A stretch of DNA of 64,000 nt from Pandoraea capi (GTDB lineage: Bacteria; Pseudomonadota; Gammaproteobacteria; Burkholderiales; Burkholderiaceae). The stretch lies in assembly GCF_902459735.1 (NCBI RefSeq), contig NZ_CABPRV010000003.1, forward strand, positions 310,001-374,000. Reading direction: 5' to 3'. Shown one piece after another: positions 44,351-52,991 of the stretch. The notes under the pieces are model-generated. The model saw nothing but the letters and a program-made list of their open reading frames with translations. It was not told the DNA's origin and did no database searches. Every line of letters begins with the position of its first letter. Positions within the stretch are counted from its first letter, which is position 1. The translations under genes and the position numbers were made by a program.

Positions 44351-45820
44351 ATGTCAGTCCAACAACATCCCGAAGTTCTCACGATGCTCATCGGCGGCAA
44401 GCGTGTCGCCGCTGCCCACGGTGCGACGTTCGAGCGACGCAATCCGCTCGACGGCGAGGTGGCGTCGCGTGCGCCCGCGGCGACCGTCGACGATGCCCGC
44501 GCCGCCGTGCGCGCCGCATGGGACGCCTTTCCCGCATGGTCGAACACCGGCCCCGGCGAGCGCCGCGCGCTGCTGACGAAGGCGGCCGACCGGCTCGAAG
44601 CGAAGCTGGAGCAGTTTCAGGTCGCGATGGCGGCGGAGACGGGGGCGTCTGGTCTGTGGGCGGGATTCAACGTGCATCTCGCGGCGCAAGGTTTGCGCGA
44701 AGCGGCCGCGATGACGACCCAGATCGCCGGCGAGATCATTCCGTCGGATGTCCCCGGCAGTCTCGCGATGGGCGTACGTCAGGCCGCGGGTGTGGTGCTG
44801 GGCATCGCGCCGTGGAACGCGCCGGTGATTCTTGGCGTGCGGGCGTTGGCGCTGCCGCTTGCATGCGGCAACACCGTCGTGTTCAAGGGCTCCGAGTTGT
44901 GTCCGGCGACGCACGGCCTGATCGCCGACGCGCTCGACGAAGCCGGTCTGCCGCCGGGCGTCGTGAACTTCATCACGAACGCACCCAGGGACGCCGGAGC
45001 CATCGTGCAGGCGTTGATCGCCGAGCCCGCCGTGCGTCGGGTGAACTTCACCGGTTCCACGCGCGTGGGGCAGATCATCGCGGGGCTGTGTGCCGAACAT
45101 CTCAAACCCGCGGTGCTCGAACTCGGCGGCAAGGCCCCGTGTCTCGTGCTCGACGACGCCGATCTCGACGATGCCGTGAACGGCGTGGCCTTCGGTGCGT
45201 TTGCCAACTCGGGGCAGATCTGCATGTCGACGGAGCGCATCGTGGTGGCCGAGGCGATTGCCGACGCGTTCGTCGACATGCTCGCGGCCAAGGCGCGCGC
45301 ACTGCCGCTCGGCGATCCGCGCCATGGACCGGTCGTGCTGGGTTCGGTGATCGACATGTCGACGGTCGAGCGCTGCAACGCGCTGATCGACGACGCGCTC
45401 GCCAAAGGCGCGAAGCTGCTGTGCGGCGGCCGTGCCGAGACGACGCTCATGCCCGCGACGCTGCTCGATCACGTCACGCCGGACATGCTGATCTACACCG
45501 AGGAATCGTTCGGTCCGGTCAAGGGCATCGTGCGTGTGAAGGACGACGAAGCCGCCATCGCATGCGCCAACGATAACGCTTACGGCCTCTCGTCCGCCGT
45601 GTTCAGTCGCGATATTGCGCGCGCGATGGGCGTTGCGAAGCGCATCGAGTCCGGCATCTGCCATATCAACGGCCCGACCGTGCACGACGAAGCGCAGATG
45701 CCGTTCGGCGGCGTGAAGTCGAGCGGATGGGGACGCTTCGGCGGCAAAGCCGGCGTTCATGAATTCACCGATTTGCGCTGGATGACGGTGCAGACCACCC
45801 CGCGTCATTACCCGTTCTGA
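44351..45820 (+). CDS. Benzaldehyde/vanillin-type NAD(P)-dependent aldehyde dehydrogenase
   Basis: 489-residue aldehyde dehydrogenase. The Asn is in LGIAPWNAPVILGVRALALPL with typical aromatic ALDH wording, the Glu in PAVLELGGKAPCLVLDDADL and the nucleophilic Cys in FANSGQICMSTERIVV. It most resembles the benzaldehyde, salicylaldehyde and vanillin dehydrogenase group. It is 114 bases downstream of mdlC in the same direction, so it should oxidise the aldehyde that MdlC releases; the acid then feeds the vanAB or ligBA steps. GGAG precedes the ATG at 44351. Confidence 0.88.
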   Translation: MSVQQHPEVLTMLIGGKRVAAAHGATFERRNPLDGEVASRAPAATVDDARAAVRAAWDAFPAWSNTGPGERRALLTKAADRLEAKLEQFQVAMAAETGASGLWAGFNVHLAAQGLREAAAMTTQIAGEIIPSDVPGSLAMGVRQAAGVVLGIAPWNAPVILGVRALALPLACGNTVVFKGSELCPATHGLIADALDEAGLPPGVVNFITNAPRDAGAIVQALIAEPAVRRVNFTGSTRVGQIIAGLCAEHLKPAVLELGGKAPCLVLDDADLDDAVNGVAFGAFANSGQICMSTERIVVAEAIADAFVDMLAAKARALPLGDPRHGPVVLGSVIDMSTVERCNALIDDALAKGAKLLCGGRAETTLMPATLLDHVTPDMLIYTEESFGPVKGIVRVKDDEAAIACANDNAYGLSSAVFSRDIARAMGVAKRIESGICHINGPTVHDEAQMPFGGVKSSGWGRFGGKAGVHEFTDLRWMTVQTTPRHYPF

Positions 45821-45883
45821 AGCTTCATCACCACCATACCGCCGCAGCCGGGACACCGGAATAGACGGCCGGAGGAGACAACC

Positions 45884-47317
45884 GTGTCACAACCGTTTGA
45901 AACCGTTCCTGCGGGCGCGGGTGCCGTATCTGGCGCTGCGTCCGGCGCTTCGTCAACGCTCCCGGCCAGCACATCAGCCAGCACATCAGGCGGCACACCG
46001 GCCAGCCCGTCGGACCACGCAACCCGCCATCACGACACCCCGACGGCGGCCACGCCGAACTTCGGTCGCGTGGTGGCAGCCAGTTGCTTCGGCACGGCCA
46101 TCGAGTGGTACGACTTTTTCGTCTACGGTTTTCTCGCCCCCATCGTGTTCGATCGGCTGTTCTTCCCGCAGCTCGACCCGATGACGGGCATGATCGCCGT
46201 GTTCGCAACGTTCGCCGTCGGCTTCGTCGCGCGCCCCATCGGCGGCATCGTCTTCGGTCACTATGGCGACCGCATCGGCCGCAAGTCGATCCTGTTGTTC
46301 ACGCTGATTCTGATGGGCGTCGCCACCACGCTCATCGGCCTGCTGCCCACATACGCCATGGTCGGCATGTGGGCGCCGATCATGCTCGTGACCTTGCGCT
46401 TCATTCAGGGCTTTGCGCTTGGCGGCGAGTCTGTGGGCGGGTTGCTGATGACGGTCGAGGGCGCGCCCGCGCATTTGCGCGGCCTCTTTGGCGGACTGAT
46501 TCAGGCAGCGGGGCCGACGTCGATCGTCGGGGCGTCGCTCGCCATCGTGCTCATCACGCGCTTGCCGGAAGACGATTTGCTGACGTGGGGCTGGCGTCTG
46601 CCGTTCCTCGTGAGTCTGCTGCTCGTGGCGCTGGGGACGTATGTCCGCCTGAAGGTGGAGGAGTCGCCGAGCTTCAAGGCGGCGGAGCAGCATCGCGACA
46701 TCGCGAAAGTGCCGGTCGCCGAGGTCATCACGCATTACTGGCGCCCGACGCTCGTCACGTTCTTCATTTGTCTGGCGGAGACGAGCTTCTTCTATCTGGT
46801 GGCGATTTTCTCGCTCTCCTACGGCACCAAGACGCTCGGTCTGCCGCGCAACGTGATGGCCGATGGTGTGCTGTACGCGAACATCCTCGCCATGCTCACG
46901 ATCCCCGCGTTCGGCATGCTCTCCGACAAGCTGGGACGCCGTCCGATGTTCCTGATGGGGCTGGCCGCCACGGCGATTTTCATCTATCCGTTCTTCCTCA
47001 TGATGGGCAGCAAGGAGACGACCTTCGTCGTGCTCGCCATCGTGATCGGCGCGGGCGTGATCCATCCGATGATGTTCGGTCCGGAAGGCAGCTTCTTCTC
47101 CGAGTTGTTCGACACGCGGGTGCGCTTCTCGGGCGTGTCGCTGGGCAAGCAGATCGGCACGGTGATGGGCGGCGGTCTGGCGCCGATGATTGCGGCGAGT
47201 CTGCTGGCATGGAGCCACGGGCAGATCTGGCCGGTGATCGTCTATTTCCTCGTGCTCGCGGCCATGGCGCTGATTTCGACGGTGCTCGTGCGTGAGACGA
47301 GGCATCGGGCGATGTGA
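45884..47317 (+). CDS. MFS transporter, metabolite:H+ symporter (MHS) family
   Basis: 477-residue inner-membrane symporter with 12 helices from about residue 60. The MHS signature is clear: CFGTAIEWYDFFVYGFLAP, then GGIVFGHYGDRIGRKSIL (the loop 2-3 motif) and RFIQGFALGGESVGG. The GTG start at 45884 is favoured because GGAGGAGA lies just upstream. The first 55 residues are a Ser/Thr/Ala/Pro-rich cytoplasmic extension including a short DNA duplication (about 45965-45990). It is the third gene of the mdlC unit and probably brings in its aromatic substrate. Confidence 0.87.
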   Translation: MSQPFETVPAGAGAVSGAASGASSTLPASTSASTSGGTPASPSDHATRHHDTPTAATPNFGRVVAASCFGTAIEWYDFFVYGFLAPIVFDRLFFPQLDPMTGMIAVFATFAVGFVARPIGGIVFGHYGDRIGRKSILLFTLILMGVATTLIGLLPTYAMVGMWAPIMLVTLRFIQGFALGGESVGGLLMTVEGAPAHLRGLFGGLIQAAGPTSIVGASLAIVLITRLPEDDLLTWGWRLPFLVSLLLVALGTYVRLKVEESPSFKAAEQHRDIAKVPVAEVITHYWRPTLVTFFICLAETSFFYLVAIFSLSYGTKTLGLPRNVMADGVLYANILAMLTIPAFGMLSDKLGRRPMFLMGLAATAIFIYPFFLMMGSKETTFVVLAIVIGAGVIHPMMFGPEGSFFSELFDTRVRFSGVSLGKQIGTVMGGGLAPMIAASLLAWSHGQIWPVIVYFLVLAAMALISTVLVRETRHRAM

Positions 47318-47354
47318 CGATCCCCGCGACTTCCCCTCGACGTCGATGAAAACG

Positions 47355-47395
47355 AACAGCCCCGCTCGCGATGCGAAGCGGGGCTGTTGGCTTTT
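47355..47395. terminator. Terminator between MFS gene and vanB
   Basis: AACAGCCCCGCT and AGCGGGGCTGTT form a perfect 12-bp stem with a 10-base loop that can itself pair. CTTTTG follows on the plus strand, and the minus side has a weaker T-run, so both convergent units may end here. Confidence 0.8.
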
Positions 47396-47409
47396 GAAAC
47401 CGCTGCCGA

Positions 47410-47438
47410 GACCTCAGCGACCTCAGCGACCTCAGCGA
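47410..47438. repeat. Nine-base tandem repeat before the vanB stop
   Basis: GACCTCAGC in 3.2 copies, 10 bases before the end of vanB, in the untranslated tail of the van operon. Confidence 0.75.
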
Positions 47439-47447
47439 CGATTGCGA

Positions 47448-48398
47448 TCAGAGGTCGAGCACGAGCACGGCGGACTTGCTGCGCGAGCAGCACGGCAGGA
47501 TCTGATCGTTGGCGGCGCGCTCGTCGTCCGTGAGGTAGACGTCGCGATGGTCCGGCGTGCCGTCGATCACACGCGTGAGGCACGTGCCGCACACGCCTTG
47601 CTCGCACGACATCTGCACTTCGACACCCTGCGCCGCGAGCGCCGCGACGATCGTCTCGCCGGCCGGCACGTCGATCACACGGCCGCTCGAATGCAGCTTC
47701 ACCTGAAACGCCCTGTCGGCCTCGCCATCCGCAGACTCGTGCACCGGCGCGGCGAAGTACTCGCGATGCACATTGCCTTCGGGCCATTGCGCGGCTTCCG
47801 CTCGGGCGAGCACGGCCTCGATAAAGCCCGCCGGGCCGCAGACATACAGATGCTTGCCGCCGGACGGCTGCGCCAGAATCGCATCGAGATCCGCGCGTTC
47901 GCCTTCGCTGTCGAAGTACAGGCGCGTCTTCGCCGCAATCCCTTCGCGTGCGAAGCGATCGCGAAACGCCGTGCGTGCCGGTTCGCGTGTGCAGTAATGC
48001 ACTTCGAAGGACGCCTCGCTCGCCGCCAGCGCCTCGGCCATACAGAGAATCGGCGTCACACCGATACCGCCCGCAAGCAGAATGCTGTGCTTCGCCGAAT
48101 CGGCGAGCGGGAAGTGATTGCGCGGCGCGCTGATCTCGATCTCCGTGCCCACCGTGAGCGCATGCATGCCGACGGAGCCGCCACGCGATTGGGGATCGCG
48201 CAGCACCCCCAGGCAGTAGCGGTGCGTCTCGCCCGGTGCGTTGCACAGCGAGTATTGCCGCACGCAGCCGTCTGCCACATGCACGTCGATGTGCGCACCG
48301 GCAGTGAACACCGGGAGCGCACTGCCGTCGACACTCACCAGTTCGAATTCGCAGATGTCGGTGGCGACATCGCGCTTGTTCGCCAGCCGGACTTTCAT
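47448..48398 (-). CDS. vanB: Vanillate O-demethylase-type reductase component (VanB-like)
   Basis: 316-residue class IA oxygenase reductase that passes electrons from NAD(P)H to the Rieske oxygenase. Flavin site RQYSLCNAPGE, NAD site LLAGGIGVTPILCMAEAL, and a C-terminal plant-type ferredoxin domain with the 2Fe-2S ligands in SCEQGVCGTCLTRV and a distal CC in ILPCCSRSKS. This N-to-C order (flavin, NAD, ferredoxin) is that of VanB. It overlaps vanA by 4 bases (ATGA). Confidence 0.9.
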   Translation of the reverse strand: MKVRLANKRDVATDICEFELVSVDGSALPVFTAGAHIDVHVADGCVRQYSLCNAPGETHRYCLGVLRDPQSRGGSVGMHALTVGTEIEISAPRNHFPLADSAKHSILLAGGIGVTPILCMAEALAASEASFEVHYCTREPARTAFRDRFAREGIAAKTRLYFDSEGERADLDAILAQPSGGKHLYVCGPAGFIEAVLARAEAAQWPEGNVHREYFAAPVHESADGEADRAFQVKLHSSGRVIDVPAGETIVAALAAQGVEVQMSCEQGVCGTCLTRVIDGTPDHRDVYLTDDERAANDQILPCCSRSKSAVLVLDL

Positions 48399-49456
48399 GC
48401 TGCGTTCTCCACACCGGCGCTCGCCGTGCCAGCGCGTTCGGCGTCGATCAGACGGTCGAGCACTTTGCGGGACTGCACGCCGCCCGCGTCGATGTTGAGC
48501 TTGAGAATCTTCTTGTCCGGGTACGCCGACAGGTTGCGCTGCTGTGCTTCGAGCACCTCCTGGTCCTCGGCGAAGATGCCGCCCTGGCCCTTCTTGATCG
48601 CGGCCGTCAGCTCGGCATCCTGCGGCTTGAAGTTACGTGCCATGCCCCAGAAGTACCAGATCGATTCGTCGGTCTCCGGCGTGATGAAGTCGACGACGAT
48701 GCTGCCGGCCTTCTTGTCGGCGGGGGCGTCGTAGCCGCCATGACCGGCGTGCGCGACACCCACTTCGATCATCACGTGGCTCGGCGGCGTGAAGCGGCAG
48801 ACTTGCCAGCGGTCGCACGGCACCTGATCGTCCAGACCGTTCGCGCGCAGTGCACTCGCCCAGAACGGCGGCGCCTTGATGTTTTCCATGTGACGCGCCG
48901 TGATCACCATGTCGCCCTCGACGGTCGTCTTCGGCGGGGCTTCTTCGATCTCTTCCTGCCCGATGCTCGTCGCGTGCACGTAGGTCTCGTGCGTGAGGTC
49001 CATGAGGTTGTCGATCATCAGGCGATAGTCGCACTTGATGTGATACAGGCCGCCGCCGTACGCCCACTGCTCGCTCACCGCCCACTCCAGGTGCGGGATC
49101 TCGTCGGGATTCGCGAGTGCTGCATCGCCCGGCCAGACCCAGACGAAGCCGTAACGCTCGACGCACGGGAACGACCGCGTCTTCGGAAAGCCGCCGACAC
49201 GCTGACCGACCATCTTCGTGCACTTGCCGCCGCCGTCGACCGTCAGGCCGTGATAGCCGCACACGAGGTGCCCGTCCTTGACGAAGCCCAGCGAGAGCGC
49301 AGCGCCGCGATGCGGGCAGAAGTCTTCGAGCGCGGCGGCGTTGCCGTTACCGTCACGGAAGAACACCATCGCTTCGTTGCAGACCTTGCGGCCCAACGGC
49401 TTGTCGGCGAATTCGTCCGGCGTACACGCGACGTACCAGGTGTTTTTGAGGAACAT
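48395..49456 (-). CDS. vanA: Vanillate O-demethylase-type Rieske oxygenase (VanA-like)
   Basis: 353-residue oxygenase that removes O-methyl groups from methoxylated aromatic acids, releasing formaldehyde. Rieske ligands: Cys47 and His49 in DFCPHRGAALSLG, Cys66 and His69 in LVCGYHGLTVDG. Mononuclear iron ligands: His156 and His161 in DNLMDLTHETYVH. Vanillate is the classic substrate, but this family also takes syringate and 3-O-methylgallate. It forms vanR-vanA-vanB on the minus strand, with 90 bases between vanR and vanA. Gallate-pathway genes downstream suggest that the demethylation product is gallate or protocatechuate. Confidence 0.9.
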   Translation of the reverse strand: MFLKNTWYVACTPDEFADKPLGRKVCNEAMVFFRDGNGNAAALEDFCPHRGAALSLGFVKDGHLVCGYHGLTVDGGGKCTKMVGQRVGGFPKTRSFPCVERYGFVWVWPGDAALANPDEIPHLEWAVSEQWAYGGGLYHIKCDYRLMIDNLMDLTHETYVHATSIGQEEIEEAPPKTTVEGDMVITARHMENIKAPPFWASALRANGLDDQVPCDRWQVCRFTPPSHVMIEVGVAHAGHGGYDAPADKKAGSIVVDFITPETDESIWYFWGMARNFKPQDAELTAAIKKGQGGIFAEDQEVLEAQQRNLSAYPDKKILKLNIDAGGVQSRKVLDRLIDAERAGTASAGVENAA

Positions 49457-49546
49457 GATCGTTTGTCTCCTTGGCGTGCCTTGTCAGGGGTGCGGCGCGC
49501 TCTCGTTTCGATAAGGGATGGGTCGGATTCGGCGACGGCGCGCGCG

Positions 49547-50215
49547 TCAGAGCAACTGCGCGCCCATGCTGTGTTCTTGCGTCACGATGTGCTCGCGGCA
49601 CATGAATTCGGCGCGATCGGGCTGACGCGCAGCAATCGCCTCGACGATGGCGTGATGCTGCCGGTGCGCGTAGGCGATGATGTCTGCGTACTGGCGCCGG
49701 TCCTCATGACCGAACGCCACCGTGCGGGGGGCGACGAACGGCACCAGATTGCAGCGCGCGATGAAACCTTCGAGCAGGGGATTACGAGCGCCGGTGACGA
49801 GCAGGTCGTGAAAGCGCGCATTGAGCGACGCGTAGCCGATCTGGACTTCGGGCGTCATCGTGTGATCGGCGAGCAGGGCGTCGCCCTCGGCCAGCAACTC
49901 GCGCAACTGCCGGAGCAGTTCCGCGCTCGCGCCTTTCTCGGCAAGCAGTCGCGCGGCGTAGCCTTCGAGCGCGCCACGCAGATGCAACGCCTCGACACTC
50001 TCCTCACGCGTGTGCGCCCGCACCGCGTAGCCACGCTGTCCGGCGCGCACCACCAGTCCTTCCTCGGCGAGCACCGGCAGCGCCTGACGCACCGGCATGC
50101 GCGACACGCCCAGTTGCTCTGCGAGCTTCGCTTCGGCCAGACGCTCGCCCGGCGCGAGTTCGCCCTTGAGGATCATTTCGCGCAATTGAACCGTGGTCGG
50201 GGTGGGATGCAGCAT
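49547..50215 (-). CDS. vanR: GntR-family (FCD) regulator, VanR-like
   Basis: 222-residue repressor with a winged helix (about 10-72, including LAEAKLAEQLGVSRMPVRQAL) and an FCD ligand domain (about 85-210, with the metal-type His and Asp spacing in LNARFHDLLV). AAGGAGACGC precedes the ATG at 50215. It is divergent from ligB, and two palindromes centred on GGGATCCC lie in the shared region, overlapping the -10 areas of both promoters. The gene leads the vanAB unit, so it most likely senses vanillate, another aromatic acid or its derivative. Confidence 0.85.
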   Translation of the reverse strand: MLHPTPTTVQLREMILKGELAPGERLAEAKLAEQLGVSRMPVRQALPVLAEEGLVVRAGQRGYAVRAHTREESVEALHLRGALEGYAARLLAEKGASAELLRQLRELLAEGDALLADHTMTPEVQIGYASLNARFHDLLVTGARNPLLEGFIARCNLVPFVAPRTVAFGHEDRRQYADIIAYAHRQHHAIVEAIAARQPDRAEFMCREHIVTQEHSMGAQLL

Positions 50216-50280
50216 GCGTCTCCTTTCGTTTCCTTTCCTGCGTGCCAGACAAGCGGGGCTTGGCGGCATCGGCTTTTTTC

Positions 50281-50298
50281 ATTATGGGATCCCATAAT
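50281..50298. promoter_or_regulatory. Candidate VanR operator 1
   Basis: ATTATGGGATCCCATAAT, a perfect 18-base palindrome 66 bases before the vanR ATG. It covers a possible minus-strand -10 (CATAAT). Confidence 0.75.
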
Positions 50299-50334
50299 TC
50301 GTAAAAGCATTGGTAAATACCCTTGTTCATGTCA

Positions 50335-50350
50335 ATACGGGATCCCGTAT
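50335..50350. promoter_or_regulatory. Candidate VanR operator 2
   Basis: ATACGGGATCCCGTAT, a perfect 16-base palindrome whose centre lies 53 bases from that of operator 1, five helical turns. It touches a possible -10 (TATAGA, 50348-50353) of ligB. Confidence 0.75.
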
Positions 50351-50438
50351 AGACTCGGCGCTGCGTAAATGCGGGCTCGGATTCACGAACGGATTCTGCG
50401 GCCCTGGCATGACAAAACAAGAGACGGAGACTTTCAGC

Positions 50439-51293
50439 GTGGCAAAGATCATTGGCGGGATCGGGACGTCGCACGTGCCGACCATCGGTGTGGCGTACGA
50501 CAAGGGCAAGCAGCAGGATCCCGCGTGGGCGCCGCTGTTCCAGGGCTACGAACCCGTAGCGAAGTGGCTCGCCGAGAAGCAGGCCGACGTGCTGGTGTTC
50601 TTCTACAACGACCACGCCACCACGTTTTTCTTCGACATGTATCCGACGTTCGCGCTCGGCGTCGGCGAGTCATTCCCGATTGCCGACGAAGGCGCAGGGC
50701 TGCGCCCGCTGCCGCCGATTCGCGGTGACGTGGCGTTGCAGGCGCATATCGCCGAGTCGCTCGTGAACGATGAGTTCGACATCACCGTCTTCCAGGACAA
50801 GCCGATCGATCACGGTTGCGCGTCGCCACTGCCGCTGCTCTGGCCGCACAAGCCGGACTGGCCGGGCACGGTCGTGCCGATCGCCATCAACGTGTTGCAG
50901 TATCCGTTGCCGACCGGGCGTCGCTGCTATCGCCTCGGTCAGGCGGTGCGTCGCGCCATCGAGTCATATCCGGAAGATCTGCGCGTGGTGGTTGTGGGTA
51001 CGGGCGGCCTCTCGCATCAGATTCACGGCGAGCGCGCGGGGTACAACGACGAAGCGTGGGACCGCGAGTTCCTGGAACTGCTGGAGCATGCGCCGGAGAA
51101 ACTGACCGAACTCAAGCATGTGGATTACGTTCAGCGTGGTGGCGCCGAGAGCGTCGAACAGATCATGTGGCTGTCGATGCGTGGCGCGATGGGGCCGCGC
51201 ATCAAACGTCTGCATCTGAACTACTACCTCGCGACGACGACGGCGATGACCGTCGCGCTGTTTGAAGACGATGCAGAGGAGGCGGTCGCATGA
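50439..51293 (+). CDS. ligB: LigB-type extradiol dioxygenase, catalytic beta subunit (protocatechuate 4,5- or gallate dioxygenase)
   Basis: 284-residue catalytic subunit of a class III extradiol dioxygenase that opens catechol-type rings next to the hydroxyls using Fe(II) and oxygen. Iron ligands are His12 (GIGTSHVPTIG) and His59 (FFYNDHATTFF), and the catalytic His is in GTGGLSHQIHG. The GTG at 50439 is preferred over the ATG at 50409: GGAG stands 9 bases upstream and it brings the first ligand to residue 12, as in LigB. The ligA gene overlaps its end. It lacks LigC/LigI partners, so the ring substrate could be gallate or 3-O-methylgallate. Confidence 0.86.
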   Translation: MAKIIGGIGTSHVPTIGVAYDKGKQQDPAWAPLFQGYEPVAKWLAEKQADVLVFFYNDHATTFFFDMYPTFALGVGESFPIADEGAGLRPLPPIRGDVALQAHIAESLVNDEFDITVFQDKPIDHGCASPLPLLWPHKPDWPGTVVPIAINVLQYPLPTGRRCYRLGQAVRRAIESYPEDLRVVVVGTGGLSHQIHGERAGYNDEAWDREFLELLEHAPEKLTELKHVDYVQRGGAESVEQIMWLSMRGAMGPRIKRLHLNYYLATTTAMTVALFEDDAEEAVA

Positions 51294-51649
51294 ATCCGCA
51301 ACTCGAAGGTATCGAAGCGATCACCGGCACCTATGCATTCGATCTGCGCGTGAGCAACCGCACGCTCAAGCTCAATCGTTTCTTCTGGCACATGATTCGC
51401 GCAGAGAATCGCGAGACGTTCCTGAACGATCCCGTCGCCACGATGACCGCCGCGGGACTCACGGCGGATGAACAGGCCATGGTGCAGGCGCAGGACTGGC
51501 TCGGCCTCGTGCGTCACGGTGTGAACTTCTTCGTGCTGGAGAAGTTTGCCCGCGTGGTGCGCAAGACCAATCTCGAAGTCTATGCGCTCATGCGCGGCGA
51601 GACGCTCGACGAGTTCATGGCCACGCGACGCGTGCCCACCATGCGCTGA
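51290..51649 (+). CDS. ligA: LigA-type small (alpha) subunit of the extradiol dioxygenase
   Basis: 119-residue helical subunit that caps the active site of LigB. Family features: RTLKLNRFFWHMIRAENRETFLNDP, then GLTADEQAMVQAQDWLGLVRHGVNFFVLEKFARVVR in two helices, and FMATRR near the end. Its ATG overlaps the ligB stop (ATGA). The order ligB-ligA is reversed relative to the ligA-ligB order of Sphingobium, and equals the order of domains in single-chain gallate dioxygenases (LigB-like part first). Confidence 0.86.
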   Translation: MNPQLEGIEAITGTYAFDLRVSNRTLKLNRFFWHMIRAENRETFLNDPVATMTAAGLTADEQAMVQAQDWLGLVRHGVNFFVLEKFARVVRKTNLEVYALMRGETLDEFMATRRVPTMR

Positions 51650-51650
51650 C

Positions 51651-52991
51651 ATGGCCATCGACACTGCCATCAGCCTGACGAACGCGCCGCCCGCGCCCCG
51701 GCTGGCGTGCCACGAACGCGGCACGTGGAGCCGTGCGCCGCAAAGCACCGAGGCGACGCTGCTGTGCCGCAAGCTGCGCGGCCTGCGCGCCATGGTCGCG
51801 GTGCTCGAATGCGACTCGGTCGCGCGTGCGGCGCGCATGCTGCATCTGTCGCAATCGGCCGTGGCACGCTCGATCTCGGACATTGAGGCGGAGCTGGGTT
51901 TTCCGCTGTTTCACCGCAGCGGGCGCGGCCTGATTCCGAATGCCGCGGGTCAGCGGCTCGGGGTGCGTGCCACGCGTGCGCTTGCCGAACTGGCGAACGG
52001 CTACCGCGAAGCGTTCGCGGCGACGGCGTCGCAGGCCGACGGCGGTGCACGTGCGGCGAGCCGCTTCGCTGCTGTGGTTGCGCCGCAGCAACTCACGAGC
52101 TTCATCGCCGTGGCGGAGTTGGGCAGCGGTCCGCTGGCGGCGAATCGCCTGCAATGCTCTCAGCCGACGATTCAGCGCAATCTCGATCAGCTCGAAGACC
52201 TCATCGGCATCAAGCTGTTCCGACGCACGCCGCGCGGCACGCGTCTCACGGACGAAGCGTTGGCCTTGCTCGGTCCGGTCAAACGCGCGCTCGCGGAACT
52301 GGCGATTGCCGAAGACGAACTCGCCCCGTTCGGCGGACGTCAGCAGGGCACCGTGATCGTGGCGGCGTTGCCGCTGTCGAGTGGTTTTCTGTTGCCCAAG
52401 GCCATCGACAGCCTGCTGCACAAGTCGCCGTATCTCACGGTGACGGTGGTCGACGGGACTTACGAAGCGCTCGTGCGTCAGTTGCGACAGGCAGACGTCG
52501 ACATGATCGTCGGCGCCTTGCGGGCGAACGACGTGCCGCCGGACATTCGTCAGGAAGCGTTGTTCGAAGATCATCTGTCGGTGGTCGCGCGCGCCGATCA
52601 CCCCTGCCTGACGTCTGGCCGAACGCCCACGCTCGCGGAACTCGCAGAGTACGGCTGGGTGAGTCCGTTGCCGTGTACGCCCGCGCGCGGCGTCTTCGAG
52701 CGCGTATTCCATGCCGAAGGGCTGGCGCTGCCTCGCACGCAGGTGCACGCGAGCAGTTCACCGGTGGTGCGCGGGTTGCTGTCGTCGAGCGACCGGCTGG
52801 CGTTGCTCTCGCCTGTGCAGATTACGTCGGAGTTGCGCACGGGCGAACTCGCCGTCGTGCCGGTGTCGTTGCAACACGCGCGTCGCTCGATTGGTGTGGC
52901 GACACGTCGTGACGGATTGCTCTCGCCAGCGGCGGAGCAATTGCTCGACGAATTGCGCGCGCTCGCGCCGACGATGCAGCATCCGACGTAA
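51651..52991 (+). CDS. LysR-type regulator with two helix-turn-helix domains
   Basis: 446-residue LysR protein, about 140 residues longer than usual. Two complete LysR HTH domains stand in tandem: residues about 45-104 (VARAARMLHLSQSAVARSI) and 148-207 (GPLAANRLQCSQPTIQRNL), each with the following LFHRS/LFRRT-G wing. An ordinary effector-binding domain follows. The gene starts one base after the ligA stop, so it is transcribed with ligBA, unlike the usual divergent LysR. It is likely to govern the gallate-pathway and uptake genes. Similar double-HTH LysR proteins occur beside ligAB-type genes in some beta-proteobacteria, as far as I recall. Confidence 0.84.
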   Translation: MAIDTAISLTNAPPAPRLACHERGTWSRAPQSTEATLLCRKLRGLRAMVAVLECDSVARAARMLHLSQSAVARSISDIEAELGFPLFHRSGRGLIPNAAGQRLGVRATRALAELANGYREAFAATASQADGGARAASRFAAVVAPQQLTSFIAVAELGSGPLAANRLQCSQPTIQRNLDQLEDLIGIKLFRRTPRGTRLTDEALALLGPVKRALAELAIAEDELAPFGGRQQGTVIVAALPLSSGFLLPKAIDSLLHKSPYLTVTVVDGTYEALVRQLRQADVDMIVGALRANDVPPDIRQEALFEDHLSVVARADHPCLTSGRTPTLAELAEYGWVSPLPCTPARGVFERVFHAEGLALPRTQVHASSSPVVRGLLSSSDRLALLSPVQITSELRTGELAVVPVSLQHARRSIGVATRRDGLLSPAAEQLLDELRALAPTMQHPT

